Assembly (NCBI RefSeq): GCF_000316575.1
Contig: NC_019682.1
Coordinates: forward strand, 1,798,001 to 1,862,000
Origin: Calothrix sp. PCC 7507
GTDB taxonomy: Bacteria > Cyanobacteriota > Cyanobacteriia > Cyanobacteriales > Nostocaceae
Reading direction: 5' to 3'
DNA: 64,000 bases
The translations under genes were made by a program, and so were the position numbers. The notes beneath the pieces are model-generated. The model saw only the letters and a list, made by a program, of their open reading frames with translations, was not told where the DNA came from and searched no databases. Positions 62,814-64,000 of the stretch are shown here, piece after piece (position 1 is the stretch's first letter; each line of letters starts with the position of its first letter).

Positions 62814-64000
62814 ATGTCGCCTAATCAAGCCCCCAATCAGCCAGAACAACCCGAAAAAATTTATTTACCGCGTACCAGCGAATCAGAAACATTAAAAAAG
62901 ATTCGTCACACAGCTTCTCATGTGATGGCAATGGCGGTACAAAAGCTGTTTCCCAAGGCGCAAGTGACAATCGGCCCCTGGATTGAAAACGGCTTTTATT
63001 ACGATTTTGACAATCCAGAGCCATTTAGTGATAAAGATCTCAAAGCCATCCAGAAAGAGATGGTGAAAATTATCAATCGCAAATTGCCTGTCATTCGAGA
63101 AGAAGTCAGCCGCCAAGAAGCCCAAAGTCGGATTGAGCAAATTAAAGAACCGTATAAATTAGAAATCCTGGCAGATATCAAAGAGGAACCAATCACAATT
63201 TATCACCTAGGGAATGAATGGTGGGATTTGTGCGCGGGGCCTCATATAGAAAACACCAGTGAAATCAACCCCAAAGCCATTGAATTAGAAAGTGTCGCTG
63301 GCGCTTATTGGCGCGGAGATGAAACCAAAGCGCAGCTACAACGCATTTACGCCACTGCGTGGGAAACCCCAGAACAACTTGCTGAATATAAGCGGCGTAA
63401 AGAAGAAGCGCTACGGCGAGATCACCGCAAACTTGGCAAGGAACTGGGATTATTTATATTTTCAGATTTAGTCGGGCCGGGATTACCTTTGTGGACACCC
63501 AAAGGCACTCTGTTGCGGAGTATTTTAGAAGATTTCCTGAAGCAAGAACAGCTAAAACGCGGTTATTTGCCTGTGGTGACACCACATATAGCCAGGGTGG
63601 ATTTATTTAAAACCTCTGGACACTGGCAAAAATATAAAGAAGATATGTTTCCTCTAATGGCGGAAAATGCAGAAGCAGCCGCCCTGGAACAGGGTTTTGT
63701 CATGAAACCGATGAATTGCCCGTTCCATATCCAAATATACAAGAGTGAGTTACGTTCCTATCGGGAACTACCGATGCGACTGGCGGAATTTGGCACTGTT
63801 TACCGTTATGAACAATCCGGGGAATTGGGCGGTTTAACCAGGGTGCGCGGTTTTACTGTAGATGATTCTCACCTGTTCGTCACCCCAGAACAACTAGACA
63901 GCGAATTCCTCAGTGTAGTGGATTTGATTTTGTCGGTGTTCAATAAACTGCAATTGAAAAACTTTAAAGCTAGACTCAGTTTTCGCGATCGCACGAGTGA
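62814..64000 (+). CDS. thrS: Threonyl-tRNA synthetase (3' end outside window)
   Basis: The first 395 residues of a class II synthetase from ATG 62814 (MSPNQAPNQPEQPEKIYLPR). The editing (N2) domain has IRHTASHVMAMAVQKLFP and WDLCAGPHI. The catalytic core has the zinc-binding MKPMNCPFHIQIYKS and motif 2 in FGTVYRYEQSGELGGLTRVR. The N-terminal TGS domain found in most bacterial ThrRS is absent, as in some cyanobacterial forms. An upstream in-frame ATG at 62712 would translate the STRR and is less likely. The gene runs past the right edge, so about a third is missing. Confidence 0.95.
   Translation, partial: MSPNQAPNQPEQPEKIYLPRTSESETLKKIRHTASHVMAMAVQKLFPKAQVTIGPWIENGFYYDFDNPEPFSDKDLKAIQKEMVKIINRKLPVIREEVSRQEAQSRIEQIKEPYKLEILADIKEEPITIYHLGNEWWDLCAGPHIENTSEINPKAIELESVAGAYWRGDETKAQLQRIYATAWETPEQLAEYKRRKEEALRRDHRKLGKELGLFIFSDLVGPGLPLWTPKGTLLRSILEDFLKQEQLKRGYLPVVTPHIARVDLFKTSGHWQKYKEDMFPLMAENAEAAALEQGFVMKPMNCPFHIQIYKSELRSYRELPMRLAEFGTVYRYEQSGELGGLTRVRGFTVDDSHLFVTPEQLDSEFLSVVDLILSVFNKLQLKNFKARLSFRDRTS

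Overview
The window comes from a filamentous, probably heterocyst-forming cyanobacterium of the Nostoc/Anabaena group. The evidence is the density of HIP1 octamers (GCGATCGC), photosynthesis genes (petN, psbO, psaI, psbEFLJ, ycf48, rubA, ndhCKJ, psaD), a SigF-type sigma factor beside psbO, a cyanobacterial PEP-CTERM surface protein, and many heptameric short tandem repeats (STRRs) and MITE-like elements between genes. This placement rests on reading the sequence; no database search was run.

Layout. 1-10 kb: an M16 protease cut by the window edge, a TetR regulator, a DUF4332 protein, an ethylene-receptor-like histidine kinase, a PhzF-type isomerase, CsaB, a DUF2499/DUF3593 membrane pair, HisA, and petN followed by a 53-residue membrane ORF. 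9.3-17 kb: a membrane protein, a DEDD exonuclease, a 5'-truncated cytochrome P450, a 1206-residue repeat-rich PEP-CTERM protein, and grxC-gshB. 17.5-21.4 kb: ftsQ and ftsZ on the minus strand, separated by 1.8 kb that holds two adjoining MITE-like elements. 22-29 kb: a P-loop ATPase followed by a 1674-residue protein with a degenerate NTPase-like region, TPR-like helices, a STAND NTPase, a membrane segment and 14 WD40 repeats. 30-37 kb: psbO, sigF, a lipoprotein with a small partner, and a long unrecognised acidic protein. 37-42 kb: psaI, psbEFLJ, ycf48, rubA and ndhCKJ. 42-48 kb: an accessory island with an unrecognised 481-residue protein, a Uma2-type nuclease, and an overlapping pair of genes for a Cas4-like Fe-S nuclease and a long prokaryotic Argonaute. 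48-64 kb: a CPBP protease fusion, trpE, psaD, a ParD antitoxin with only a stub of its ParE toxin, a DICT-GAF histidine kinase, a glycogen-debranching-type enzyme, a TetR-GST pair with matching palindromes upstream of both genes, a DUF2973/DUF2605 pair, and the 5' part of thrS.

How the genes work together. Assembly and stability of photosystem II is a theme: cytochrome b559 and the small subunits (psbEFLJ), their assembly factors Ycf48 and RubA just upstream on the same strand, and PsbO. The ndhCKJ operon gives a core part of the NDH-1 complex. The island at 42-48 kb looks like nucleic-acid-guided defence. The ATPase/STAND-WD40 pair at 22-29 kb looks like an NTP-dependent signalling or conflict system. 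These are the two strongest candidates for unusual biology.

Limits. Function is assigned by recognising motifs and families by eye. Residue positions are approximate except where calculated from codons. No tRNA, rRNA or CRISPR array was recognised.
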